DNA of 64,000 nucleotides from Pectobacterium carotovorum (GTDB lineage: Bacteria; Pseudomonadota; Gammaproteobacteria; Enterobacterales; Enterobacteriaceae). Location of the stretch: contig NZ_JAXAFK010000001.1 of the NCBI RefSeq assembly GCF_033898505.1, forward strand, positions 1,860,001 through 1,924,000. Direction: 5' to 3'. Positions 39,841-48,318 of the stretch are shown here, piece by piece. The notes under the pieces were generated by a model. The model did not search any database. It was not told the DNA's origin and saw only the letters and a program-made list of their open reading frames with translations. Within the stretch, counting starts at the first letter, position 1. Each line of letters starts with the position of its first letter. Position numbers and translations under genes: made by a program.

Positions 39841-40146
39841 TTACACTTTATCGCGATAAACTTCAATCATTTCTTTGATCAAGTCATTCGCCAGCATCGA
39901 GGTCATTAAATGATCTTGTGCATGCACCATAACTAGCGTGACGGGGATTTTACCTTCCCCTTCATCCATACCGATCAATTTAGTTTGCACGCCATGCGCT
40001 CGGCTTGCCGCCTCTCGAGAACGAAGCAATGCATTATCACAGGCTTCCCACTCGCCTTTTTTCGCATGCTGTAATGCGATCATCGCTTCGCTTTTACTTT
40101 CTCCCGCATTGGTAATGATCTCCATTATTTCCAATTCAAGATCCAT
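39841..40146 (-). CDS. PTS enzyme IIA, lactose/cellobiose type
   Basis: A 101-residue IIA of the Lac/Chb family from the ATG at 40146 (MDLELEIMEIITNAGESKSEAM), which has GAGGGTGA upstream; the earlier start at 40167 adds seven residues. It forms a three-helix bundle. The phosphorylated His lies in MVHAQDHLMTSM. It passes phosphate from HPr to the IIB component. Gene order here is dehydratase, IIB, IIC, IIA, LacI on the minus strand. Confidence 0.92.
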   Translation of the reverse strand: MDLELEIMEIITNAGESKSEAMIALQHAKKGEWEACDNALLRSREAASRAHGVQTKLIGMDEGEGKIPVTLVMVHAQDHLMTSMLANDLIKEMIEVYRDKV

Positions 40147-40178
40147 AAAGTCACCCTCTTTCAACATTAAATTATCTG

Positions 40179-41468
40179 TTACGCTTTTGATTCTGCTTCT
40201 TGCGCTAAAAGTTGTTTTTCATATGCCCGGTAAAAAGGGAGCCAAATCACACAAGAAATAGCGAAATTAGTCAGCACTAAGAGTATTGGCCCCAGTGACC
40301 ACCCAGCCGCCCATGGGGCACCTAAAATAGAAGGCGTCGTCCAGGGAACAATAGACATTGGTTTATCAACAAATCCCGAACTCAATGCAAACCAGGCGAC
40401 GGTTGCATTAATTAACGGCGCACCCACGAAAGGAAGTAGCATCAGAGGATTCATGATAATTGGCGAACCAAAAATAACGGGTTCATTGATATTAAAAAAT
40501 GAGGGAACGACGCTCAATTTTCCGATCGAACGCAAATGCACGGAACGGCTACGCAAATACATGATGACCAGCGCAAGCGTAGAACCACAGCCGCCAATAA
40601 CAATATAGAAGCGCCAGAATGGATCAACGAAGCTATGGGGAAGCGCCTGCCCTAATTCCAACGCTGTTTGGTTAGCCGCAATATTCGCCAGCCAGAACGG
40701 TTGCAGTAAATTGGTCACGATAGCGGCACCATGAATACCGCAGAACCATAGCAGGTGGGAAACCAGCACACAGATGAGTATTGCCGTTAAGCTATCGGAA
40801 GCAGCCACAAACGGTTTGAAGGCAGCCATAATCACTTCAGGAACCAGCATGCCAGTAAAGTGCTGAATCAGCAGCGATAAGGGATAGAGCGTCGCAATCA
40901 TCACCAGTACAGGTACAAGTAACTCAAATGACTGGGCGATCTTTTCCGGCACCTGTTCCGGCAGACGGATAGTCAGGTTTCTGGTTTTTAAAAACCGCAT
41001 TAGCTCGACGGAATATATCGATGTCAGCAATGCCGTAAAAATACCGGTGCCTCCCATAAATGCCGCCGGAATGCTGCCGTTGGTAAAAGGCGCGGCAACA
41101 ATAAGGAAAGAACAGAGTGACAGTAATCCGCCCATCAGCGGGCTAAGATTATAACCCTGTGAAAGGTTATACCCGATCCCAACGGCAATATAGATGGTCA
41201 TAATCCCCATTGTCATGCGGAACGGCATCATGATTGCGTCTTTATTATTGGTCGCGAACTCCAACCATATCTGCCCTAACGTGAACGTCGTATCTTTTGA
41301 AAAAGGCGGAAACGCCATAATCATCAAGAAGCTGCCGACAATCATGAAAGGCATAGCGGAAATAAAACCATCGCGAACGGCAAGCACGTGCCGTTGTCCA
41401 CCAATACTCCCGGCTAAGGGTGCAATTTTTCTTTCAATAAAAGAGATTACATTATTATAGATGCTCAT
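40179..41468 (-). CDS. PTS enzyme IIC, lactose/cellobiose type
   Basis: Polytopic permease of 429 residues (start ATG at 41468, MSIYNNVISFIERKIAPLAG, with AGGGGG upstream). About ten hydrophobic segments. Lac-family IIC hallmarks: QRHVLAVRDGFISAMPFMIVGSFLMI near the N-terminus and FNINEPVIFGSPIIMNP toward the C-terminus. Transports and phosphorylates a sugar with the adjacent IIB and IIA. No phospho-beta-glycosidase gene accompanies it, so the usual cellobiose pathway is not evident. Confidence 0.93.
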   Translation of the reverse strand: MSIYNNVISFIERKIAPLAGSIGGQRHVLAVRDGFISAMPFMIVGSFLMIMAFPPFSKDTTFTLGQIWLEFATNNKDAIMMPFRMTMGIMTIYIAVGIGYNLSQGYNLSPLMGGLLSLCSFLIVAAPFTNGSIPAAFMGGTGIFTALLTSIYSVELMRFLKTRNLTIRLPEQVPEKIAQSFELLVPVLVMIATLYPLSLLIQHFTGMLVPEVIMAAFKPFVAASDSLTAILICVLVSHLLWFCGIHGAAIVTNLLQPFWLANIAANQTALELGQALPHSFVDPFWRFYIVIGGCGSTLALVIMYLRSRSVHLRSIGKLSVVPSFFNINEPVIFGSPIIMNPLMLLPFVGAPLINATVAWFALSSGFVDKPMSIVPWTTPSILGAPWAAGWSLGPILLVLTNFAISCVIWLPFYRAYEKQLLAQEAESKA

Positions 41469-41495
41469 TATCATCCCCCTGGTGTTGACAAAAAT

Positions 41496-41801
41496 TTATG
41501 CAAGCAGGCCGAGGGCGAATTTAAGTACATTATCGCCTTTCATCATGCCGTAATCCATCGGGTTTATTGCCTCCACTTTTTTGTTCTTCTGTGCGGCAAT
41601 TTTCTTGAACTCATCCAATTTATATCTCACCTGAGGGCCTAATAAACACAGGTCGTATTGCTCAATTCCTTCATTGAATTTCTCTAACGGGAGCGCTGTC
41701 AGTTCCACATCAATATTTTCTGCCGCGGCGGCTTCTTTCATTTTTTTTACGAGCATGGATGTGCTCATTCCTGCATTACAGCAAAGGAAGATCTTTTTCA
41801 T
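41496..41801 (-). CDS. PTS enzyme IIB, lactose/cellobiose type
   Basis: A 101-residue IIB protein. Active Cys in the P-loop FLCCNAGMSTSMLV near residue 8. It ends with the family pattern INPMDYGMMKGDNVLKFAL. Separate IIB, IIC and IIA genes are normal for Chb-type systems. It follows the dehydratase gene by 18 bases, so all are one operon. Confidence 0.93.
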   Translation of the reverse strand: MKKIFLCCNAGMSTSMLVKKMKEAAAAENIDVELTALPLEKFNEGIEQYDLCLLGPQVRYKLDEFKKIAAQKNKKVEAINPMDYGMMKGDNVLKFALGLLA

Positions 41802-41819
41802 TTTTTCACCTTAGCAAGT

Positions 41820-42983
41820 TTATTTATTGAAAATATGCTTTTTAAAATTCGATAAATAATCGAAATTTAACGTCACACCTAAACCTGGCTTCATTTCACC
41901 GACGGTGAAATAGCCATTTTTAGCCTGTGGTTCTAAAGCCTCCAGCACAATGTGGTAGCGCTCATCCTGCCAATAGGGAAACCACTCTTGTATTGGTACA
42001 TTTGTCGTGCAGATATCAAATTGAATACAGGCTGCGGTTAAGATTGGCCCTGAGGCGTTATGCGGTTGAACCTGGATCTGATGTGTTTCCGCATAAGAGG
42101 CAATTTTTTTCATTTCCGTAAATCCGCCAGCCAGCCCCATATCTGGCTGAATCAGTTCGAATACCCGATTTTCAATAAAAGGTGCGAAGTCAAAGCGGGT
42201 ATATAAGCGCTCTCCGCCAGCCAGCGATAAATTAACGCCTGCTTTTACCTCCAGACTTGAATTGATTAATAATGTATCCGTCGGCTCTTCATAAAAATAA
42301 GGATTACATGCTTCTAATTTTTTTCCCCATTTAATGGCATCAGAAACACTCAGACAACCGTGCAGGTCGAGCATAATATCGACATGTTCACCCACCGCCT
42401 CTCTGACCGCTTTCACCCGAGCAACCGCCATATCCCCCCATTCTTTACTGATAGGACGCGATGGCGTTGATTTCTCTCCCGTTGGCGACATTTTGAAAGG
42501 ATCAAACTTTAATCCGGTATAGCCGTCGTTGATCACCTTCAGTGCTTTTTCCGCAAATTCTTCAGGACGCCAGGCATCAAAATACCAATGGTTGGCATAA
42601 AGCCGGATAGTATCGCGGCATTTTCCTCCCAGCAGTTGGTAAATCGGGACATTTAATAGCTTGCCTTTGATATCCCACAGCGCCATATCTATGGCGCTAA
42701 TCGCACCATAAATCGCCAGCGAGCGCCCTCTTCCCCAATAGGTATTATCAAAGCATTGCTGGAAGATTTTCTCAGAATCGAATGGCGATTGCCCGATCAG
42801 GAATTTTTTCGTGAGCGCATCTAATATCGGAATGACCGACTTAGCGCCCACACCATAACTCATCGCCACTTCGCCAATCCCCGTCACTCCCTCATCGGTT
42901 TCAATCTCAACAACGATAAGGTTGTGTGCAGGTGCCCGGTGTCTTAGATCCACATCGTAAACATTTAACTGCGTAACTTTCAT
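41820..42983 (-). CDS. Enolase-superfamily acid-sugar dehydratase (mandelate racemase group)
   Basis: A 387-residue member of the mandelate racemase/muconate lactonizing family. Metal ligands: Asp in MLDLHGCL, Glu in FYEEPTDT and Glu in AGGERLYT. The general base Lys region is TGLKFDPFK, and an Asp-His dyad is suggested by IQPDMGLAGG and VQPHNASGP. It resembles galactonate/gluconate/mannonate-type dehydratases, but substrate cannot be assigned from sequence. First gene of the PTS operon, directly behind the two operator-like palindromes. A dehydratase of sugar acids in a PTS operon suggests an unusual substrate, such as an acidic or aldonate-containing glycoside. Confidence 0.85.
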   Translation of the reverse strand: MKVTQLNVYDVDLRHRAPAHNLIVVEIETDEGVTGIGEVAMSYGVGAKSVIPILDALTKKFLIGQSPFDSEKIFQQCFDNTYWGRGRSLAIYGAISAIDMALWDIKGKLLNVPIYQLLGGKCRDTIRLYANHWYFDAWRPEEFAEKALKVINDGYTGLKFDPFKMSPTGEKSTPSRPISKEWGDMAVARVKAVREAVGEHVDIMLDLHGCLSVSDAIKWGKKLEACNPYFYEEPTDTLLINSSLEVKAGVNLSLAGGERLYTRFDFAPFIENRVFELIQPDMGLAGGFTEMKKIASYAETHQIQVQPHNASGPILTAACIQFDICTTNVPIQEWFPYWQDERYHIVLEALEPQAKNGYFTVGEMKPGLGVTLNFDYLSNFKKHIFNK

Positions 42984-43013
42984 AATTCACCCCGAATACA
43001 GCCTGCGGGCATT

Positions 43014-43029
43014 ATGTGCACGTTCACAT
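43014..43029. promoter_or_regulatory. LacI-type operator-like palindrome, proximal
   Basis: ATGTGCACGTTCACAT, a 16-bp near-perfect palindrome about 31 bases upstream of the dehydratase start. Shares ATGTGnACGTnnACAT with the site 63 bp away. Confidence 0.6.
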
Positions 43030-43076
43030 TTTCATTCAAGACTGAAAAATAGATCAAGATCACAGATAAAGCACAA

Positions 43077-43092
43077 ATGTGAACGTGAACAT
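43077..43092. promoter_or_regulatory. LacI-type operator-like palindrome, distal
   Basis: ATGTGAACGTGAACAT, centred 63 bp from the proximal palindrome, close to six helical turns. Between them, on the minus strand, TGTGATCTTGATCTAT (43044-43066 region) resembles half of a CRP site. Confidence 0.6.
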
Positions 43093-43199
43093 TTTTATAT
43101 TAACGGGTGTTTTTTGCATGACTGTATGGAGAATAAACAAAAGAAAAAGGAAAGGGATTCCCTTCCTCAGACCGTTGACAAGCTTATTTGTGCAGAATG

Positions 43200-43236
43200 A
43201 AAACGGGAGTAACGGACGACCTATCCGTTACTCCCG
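43200..43236 (-). terminator. Terminator of the ycjX-ycjF operon
   Basis: Perfect 13-bp stem (CGGGAGTAACGGA / TCCGTTACTCCCG), 7-base loop, then TTTTCATT on the minus strand. Confidence 0.88.
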
Positions 43237-43289
43237 CTTGGCGACCTTTGTCAGCTATCCATGACTACCGCTCGATATGCTTTTCACCC

Positions 43290-44333
43290 CTAACGCCCTT
43301 TTTGCAGCGTTTCTTTTACCTGACCAATAAGCTCGCGGCGGAAATCGCCGAGGCGCGGTTTGTCATCCAACCACGGCAGCGGGCGGCACAGCTCCATCGC
43401 TTTGATGCCCAGACGCGCAGTCAGCAGCCCCGCACCAATGCCTTGTGCAGCACGGGTTGATAACCGCGCGGCAAGATCCTGCGACATCCAGTCCATGCCA
43501 ATTTCCCGCACCAGCTCCGATGCGCCAGCAAACGCGATATTGACCAGCACCAGCCGGAACAGACGAATGCGGCTGAAATAGCCGAGTTCGATGCCGTACA
43601 GCGCGGCAATACGGTTAATCAGGCGCAGGTTACGCCAGGCGATAAATGCCATATCCACCAGCGCCAGCGGGCTGACGGCGATCATCAAGGTGGATTCCGC
43701 CGCCGAGCGGCTGATTTCACGCCGTGCCTGCGTATCCAGTACAGGCTGAACCAGACGTGCATAAAGCTCCAGCACTTCGCGGTCATTGTGGGTTTCATGG
43801 AGTGAAGCCTGCCAGCGCTGTATCGCCGGATGGCCGCTATCCAGTCCCGCCTGACGCGCCAGCTTTTCACAGAATTCACGCCCGCGCCCCACGCCGTGGC
43901 TGTGTAGCAGATCGCGGGCCACATCACGCTCTTCCGCCCGTTCCCGCAAGCGATAAAGCCGTCGCCACTCGACGGCCAGCGAACCGACGCCCGCCGCCAC
44001 AATCAGGCTACCCGCGGTAATGCCGCCCAGTGCGATCCAGTCCTGCTGCACCCAGGCGTTATGCAGCGACTGCACGCCTTGTGCCAGCGCGCTGACGCCA
44101 AACAGCCCTATTCCCGCCATCACCATACGCCGCCACAGGCTGCGCTTCGGGCGCAGCGCCGCGCTGAGGGCCTCTTCCGCCGCGCCTTCTTCCGGCACTT
44201 CTTCTTCGCGGCTGATAGGGGAAAATGGCGTGCCGCTCTGCTCGTCAAATGCTAACCCGGCACGCAGCTGCGGTTGCGGCTCTTGCGGTAAAGCATCATC
44301 GAACGTGACACGGGGTTTCAGTGGCTCGTTCAT
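43290..44333 (-). CDS. ycjF: Inner-membrane protein YcjF (DUF697)
   Basis: A 347-residue membrane protein of the YcjF family. Cytoplasmic N-terminus rich in Pro/Glu, two transmembrane helices (about residues 70-130: [18 protein letters not shown] and [19 protein letters not shown]), and a C-terminal DUF697 domain ([32 protein letters not shown]). The start overlaps the ycjX stop by 4 bases, so translation is coupled. In many enterobacteria ycjXF belongs to the phage-shock (Psp) regulon. Here the genes are cut off from pspABC by the CDI island. Confidence 0.94.
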   Translation of the reverse strand: MNEPLKPRVTFDDALPQEPQPQLRAGLAFDEQSGTPFSPISREEEVPEEGAAEEALSAALRPKRSLWRRMVMAGIGLFGVSALAQGVQSLHNAWVQQDWIALGGITAGSLIVAAGVGSLAVEWRRLYRLRERAEERDVARDLLHSHGVGRGREFCEKLARQAGLDSGHPAIQRWQASLHETHNDREVLELYARLVQPVLDTQARREISRSAAESTLMIAVSPLALVDMAFIAWRNLRLINRIAALYGIELGYFSRIRLFRLVLVNIAFAGASELVREIGMDWMSQDLAARLSTRAAQGIGAGLLTARLGIKAMELCRPLPWLDDKPRLGDFRRELIGQVKETLQKGR

Positions 44334-45727
44334 CGCAATTTATCCTTTAACAAAAAGTCCATAACCGTATCCAACCGGATATGCGGCAACGGCGTGTCTA
44401 CCGTCATTTCTCGCGGACGAAATTGATCGAAATGGAAGCCCTGCGTTTGCCAGAATGCCGCACCCGGTAAACGCGCGGGCACTTCGCCGGGGTAGACCGT
44501 CAGCGGCTGGCCGTCGCTGAGCCGATGCCCTTTCAGCGCCGGAATTTTCTGGCCCTGATGATCGACTACCCCGCTCTGCGTTGACTGGATCGACGCAATG
44601 CCTTCACAGCGCATATCGATGCCTTCAAACGCGGCGTTCTGCCACGCCTCTTGCACCAGTTGCTGAAGCAACGACACCAGATTGGCGTGCTGATCGGCAG
44701 TAATGTGATCCGCTTTACTCGCCGCAAACATCAGCTTGTCGATACAGGGCGAGAACAAACGCCGGAAGAGCGTGCGTTTCCCGTAGTGAAAACTTTGCAT
44801 CAGTTGGGTCAGTGCCAGCCGCATATCGTTAAACGCGTGAATACCGCTATTGAGCGGTTGCAGGCAGTCAACCAGCACAATCTGCCGATCGAAACGGACG
44901 AAGTGATCCTTATAAAACCCTTTGACGACCGACTGACAGTAATAGTCAAAACGCTTGCGCAGCATGCCGATATTGGTTTTTTCATCCGCCTGCGCCAGTT
45001 TGGCTTCACCGATCTGATTCACCTGCGGCCAGGGGAAGAATTGCAGCACTGGCGCGCCCGCCAGATCGCCCGGTAGCACAAACCGCCCCGGCTGAATAAA
45101 ATGCAGCCCTTCCTGTTTGCAGCGATGCAGATAGTCGGTATAAGCCTGCGCCACCTCGGCGAGCTGGTTTTCATCCGCCGGAGCCAGTGGATCGATTTTC
45201 TCACATAGCGCCAGCCAGGGCTTCGCCCACTCAATGCGTCCCCCTTGCAGCAAGCCGCCCATTTGCTGCGACCAGCTCAAGTAGGTTTGTTCCAGCAGCG
45301 GCAGATCCAGCAGCCATTCACCGGGGTAATCGACAATTTCCAGATAGAGCGTCGAGGTATCTTTAAAGTGGCGCAGCAACGAATCTTTAGAGCGATAGCG
45401 CAGTGCCAGACGAATCTCACTCACGCCACGCGTCGGCGTCGGCCAAGCTGGTGGGGAACCATACAGCGCGGCCATGCCTTCATCATAAGCGAAGCGCGGC
45501 ACGCCCAAATCGCGCTGCGGCACACGTTTAACCCCCAGCAAACGCTCTTCGCGCACGGGGGAAAACATCGGCAAATGGGCCCCGCTGTGGGTATTCAATA
45601 ATTGATTGACGAACGCGGTAATAAACGCGGTTTTGCCGCTGCGGCTCAACCCGGTGACGGCAATCCGCAGGTGGCGATCCACGCTGCGATTGACCAGAGA
45701 GTTAATTTCGTTCTGTAGTCGACTCAT
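44330..45727 (-). CDS. ycjX: YcjX-type GTPase-like protein (DUF463)
   Basis: P-loop protein of 465 residues from the ATG at 45727 ([35 protein letters not shown]), matching E. coli YcjX length. Walker A GLSRSGKT near residue 30; [18 protein letters not shown] is the likely switch/G3 region; AASKADH is the NKxD-like guanine motif. The alternative GTG-ATG at 45739-45742 overlaps AGGAG and adds five residues. A Psp-regulon member in other enterobacteria; function is poorly known. Confidence 0.94.
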   Translation of the reverse strand: MSRLQNEINSLVNRSVDRHLRIAVTGLSRSGKTAFITAFVNQLLNTHSGAHLPMFSPVREERLLGVKRVPQRDLGVPRFAYDEGMAALYGSPPAWPTPTRGVSEIRLALRYRSKDSLLRHFKDTSTLYLEIVDYPGEWLLDLPLLEQTYLSWSQQMGGLLQGGRIEWAKPWLALCEKIDPLAPADENQLAEVAQAYTDYLHRCKQEGLHFIQPGRFVLPGDLAGAPVLQFFPWPQVNQIGEAKLAQADEKTNIGMLRKRFDYYCQSVVKGFYKDHFVRFDRQIVLVDCLQPLNSGIHAFNDMRLALTQLMQSFHYGKRTLFRRLFSPCIDKLMFAASKADHITADQHANLVSLLQQLVQEAWQNAAFEGIDMRCEGIASIQSTQSGVVDHQGQKIPALKGHRLSDGQPLTVYPGEVPARLPGAAFWQTQGFHFDQFRPREMTVDTPLPHIRLDTVMDFLLKDKLR

Positions 45728-46021
45728 TGAATGAACCATCACTCCTTTGGTTGAGAGATATATCGTATCAATATAATAAAATCAGACAAACGCCTCACGC
45801 TCACACCGATATAAGTTCAACCACGATCACCTATCTCATACCGTATTTTTACCGCCAAAATGTAAAGAAACGATAATTTTAAGACAACTCTTAGCAAGCA
45901 ATAAGACAACTCTTAGCAAACAAATTGTTAACGTATATAACCTGAAATTGTACCAAGTAACCAATTGTTTCTGTAAACGAATAGTGTCCCAATAACAATC
46001 AATAATTCAGGTTAATTAATT
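45728..46021. promoter_or_regulatory. Divergent ycjX-cdiB control region with tandem RcsAB-like boxes
   Basis: Two exact copies of TAAGACAACTCTTAGCAA lie at 45880-45897 and 45902-45919, a 22-bp period (two helical turns). Each holds TAAGA-N4-TCTTA, which resembles the RcsA-RcsB box (consensus TAAGAATATTCCTA) at about 10 of 14 positions. They lie 100-140 bases upstream of cdiB, in an AT-rich promoter region. The Rcs assignment is by eye and unproven; the repeats themselves are exact. Confidence 0.6.
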
Positions 46022-47764
46022 ATGCTACGGAATGCGTCGTTCACTGACGGGTATCAACCTGCGCGTCTCAGCCCACTTGCGCTATTTATTTTATTAACCA
46101 CCTCAGCAAGCAGCTGGGCGGCAGATAATAATCTGACGCCTCTTGCCGCACCGGACCGGGTGGATGAACAGCTGAATATCAACCAGCAGGATCGCCAGCG
46201 TGCGATGCAGCAGCAATTAGCGCCACAAACGCCTGATGTGCGTTTGCAGCCCCCCTCCTCATTCTTTACTACGCTGCAGTTTCCGCAGGAGCAACAGTGC
46301 TTTACGCTGTATCACATCATACTGACCGGCAAAGAAGACTTCCCCTCCTGGCTGCGCATGCCGTTACAACAGCTGGCCGATCAGGGTAAAGGGCAGTGCC
46401 TGGGTGCTCAAGGTGTCAACCTGCTGATGAGCGCACTGCAAAACCGTCTGATCGACCATGGCTACGTCACCGCGCGCGTAATGGCGCCGCCGCAAAACCT
46501 GAAAACCGGCACCCTGCATATCACCCTGATTCCGGGCAAAACGCGCCAAGTCAAACGGACCAAAGAGAGCGATCGCTACGTGAGCCTCTGGAGCGCCCTG
46601 CCTGCGCGTGAAGGCGAACTGCTGGATTTGCGTGATATTGAGCAGGGACTGGAAAACCTGCAGCGCGTGCCCACCGTACAGGCAGAGATGGCGATTGTAC
46701 CGGGCGAACAGCCCGGCGAAAGCGACATTGACGTCACCTGGAAACAGGAAAAAATGTGGCGTCTCGGCGCGACGCTCGATGACTCGGGCACCGAAACCAC
46801 CGGTCGTTATCAGGGCGGCCTGACGCTGTATATCGATAACCCCTTCGCACTCAGCGACCTGTTCTACATTTCCGGCAACCATGACCTTGAATCCGGCAGC
46901 GAAAAAGGCAGCAAGAACTACATGCTGCACTACTCCGTGCCGTTCGGTTACTGGATGGCGGGCGTCACCGCCAGCGGATACGACTACAACCAGAATGTGG
47001 CGGGCGCGTATGAAGACTACAACTACAGCGGCAACAGCAAGAACCTTAACTTCCAGCTGAGCCGGGTGCTGTACCGCAGCGGCAGTCAGAAAACCTCGAT
47101 GAGCTATGAAATTCTGACGCGCGAATCACAGAACTTCGTCAACGATACCGAAGTGGATGTGCAGCGGCGTAAAACCAGCGCCTGGCGTCTGGGTCTGCAG
47201 CATCGTCACTACTTCGGCGCCACCACGCTTGATGCCGCCGTGAGCTACCAGCGCGGCACCCGCTGGTTCGGCGCGATTCCGGCGCAGGAAGAGTATTTCG
47301 ATGAAGGCACCGCGCTGGCGAAAATTATCCAACTCAATGCCCAACTCGATATGCCGTTTACGCTGGGTAATCAGACCTTCCGCTACAACGTGCAGTATCT
47401 GCGCCAAATCAACCATACCAAACTGACGCCACAGGATCAGCTGTCGATTGGTAACCGCTGGACCGTGCGCGGCTTTGATGGTGAACGCACCCTGACGGCC
47501 GACAACGGCTGGTTCGTGCGCAACGATCTGGCCTGGCGCACGCCGCTGCCCAACCAGGAACTGTATCTCGGCGCTGACTACGGCGAAGTGGACGGCACGC
47601 GTGATTACCTCGCCGGAAAACATCTGGCGGGCGGCGTGCTTGGTCTGCGCGGTAACGCCTTTGACACCGGCTACGACCTGTTTGTTGGTGTGCCGTTCTC
47701 CAAACCGGAAGGTTTCCACACCAGCCCGGTCACTCTCGGTTTCAACCTCAGCTGGCAGTACTAA
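46022..47764 (+). CDS. cdiB: CdiB two-partner secretion transporter (ShlB/FhaC/HecB family)
   Basis: Outer-membrane TpsB transporter of 580 residues, exporting the CdiA protein downstream. Signal peptide ending SASSWA; an N-terminal plug helix; POTRA domains (about 70-215, with [23 protein letters not shown]); and a 16-strand barrel. The conserved lock loop [22 protein letters not shown] is present near residue 480. C-terminal [10 protein letters not shown] ends in the aromatic residue typical of barrels. The intergenic distance to the acyltransferase gene is only 11 bases, so it is an operon. Confidence 0.95.
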   Translation: MLRNASFTDGYQPARLSPLALFILLTTSASSWAADNNLTPLAAPDRVDEQLNINQQDRQRAMQQQLAPQTPDVRLQPPSSFFTTLQFPQEQQCFTLYHIILTGKEDFPSWLRMPLQQLADQGKGQCLGAQGVNLLMSALQNRLIDHGYVTARVMAPPQNLKTGTLHITLIPGKTRQVKRTKESDRYVSLWSALPAREGELLDLRDIEQGLENLQRVPTVQAEMAIVPGEQPGESDIDVTWKQEKMWRLGATLDDSGTETTGRYQGGLTLYIDNPFALSDLFYISGNHDLESGSEKGSKNYMLHYSVPFGYWMAGVTASGYDYNQNVAGAYEDYNYSGNSKNLNFQLSRVLYRSGSQKTSMSYEILTRESQNFVNDTEVDVQRRKTSAWRLGLQHRHYFGATTLDAAVSYQRGTRWFGAIPAQEEYFDEGTALAKIIQLNAQLDMPFTLGNQTFRYNVQYLRQINHTKLTPQDQLSIGNRWTVRGFDGERTLTADNGWFVRNDLAWRTPLPNQELYLGADYGEVDGTRDYLAGKHLAGGVLGLRGNAFDTGYDLFVGVPFSKPEGFHTSPVTLGFNLSWQY

Positions 47765-47775
47765 GGAGGCGCGTG

Positions 47776-48291
47776 ATGAAGATTCCTGTTAATGGCTATC
47801 AGTTAAGCGCCCCGCTGCTCGGCGGTCAGTTCAGCGAAGCGGAAGCGCTTGGCGCGGCGGTCTGGCTGTGGATGCATTCGGAACAGCACCGCGATATTCC
47901 TCTCAGTGTGCTGCCGACGCTGCTGCTGCCCGCCATCAAACATCAGCAGTTTGTTATCGCCAGCCGTGATGACAAACCCATGTTTTTCCTCAGTTGGGCG
48001 TGGATGGACGAAGAAGCGGAACAGCGCTACCTCACCGGCCCCGGCATCCTGGTGCAGCCGCAGGACTGGACCAGTGGCGACCGTCTGTGGTTCCGCGACT
48101 GGGTCGCGCCATTTGGCGACCAGCAGGCGTTTCGCCGCATCGTCGGTGGCACGCTGTTTCCCCACTTATGTGGCCGTGCGCTGTACCACAAAGGGGCGGA
48201 ACGCGGACAACGGGTACTGCAGTTCCGTGGCGATGACGTCACCCAACAACAATTCAGACTCTGGCAGCAGAACACGCCGCTGGTTGCTTAA
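47776..48291 (+). CDS. HlyC/RtxC-type toxin-activating lysine acyltransferase (CdiC-like)
   Basis: A 171-residue member of the HlyC family, which acylates lysines of RTX toxins using acyl-ACP. I use the ATG at 47776, six bases after AAGGAGG. The family signature LGAAVWLWMHSEQHRDIPLSVLPTLLLPAI includes the catalytic His (corresponding to HlyC His23). The FFLSWAWMDEEAEQRY segment carries the second catalytic Asp. It lies between cdiB and cdiA, and no RTX toxin is nearby, so CdiA is the expected substrate. Such acyltransferase genes occur in some CDI loci, where their role is little known. Confidence 0.85.
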   Translation: MKIPVNGYQLSAPLLGGQFSEAEALGAAVWLWMHSEQHRDIPLSVLPTLLLPAIKHQQFVIASRDDKPMFFLSWAWMDEEAEQRYLTGPGILVQPQDWTSGDRLWFRDWVAPFGDQQAFRRIVGGTLFPHLCGRALYHKGAERGQRVLQFRGDDVTQQQFRLWQQNTPLVA

Positions 48292-48318
48292 CATCACTTT
48301 TAGCAGGGATAACTTTTC

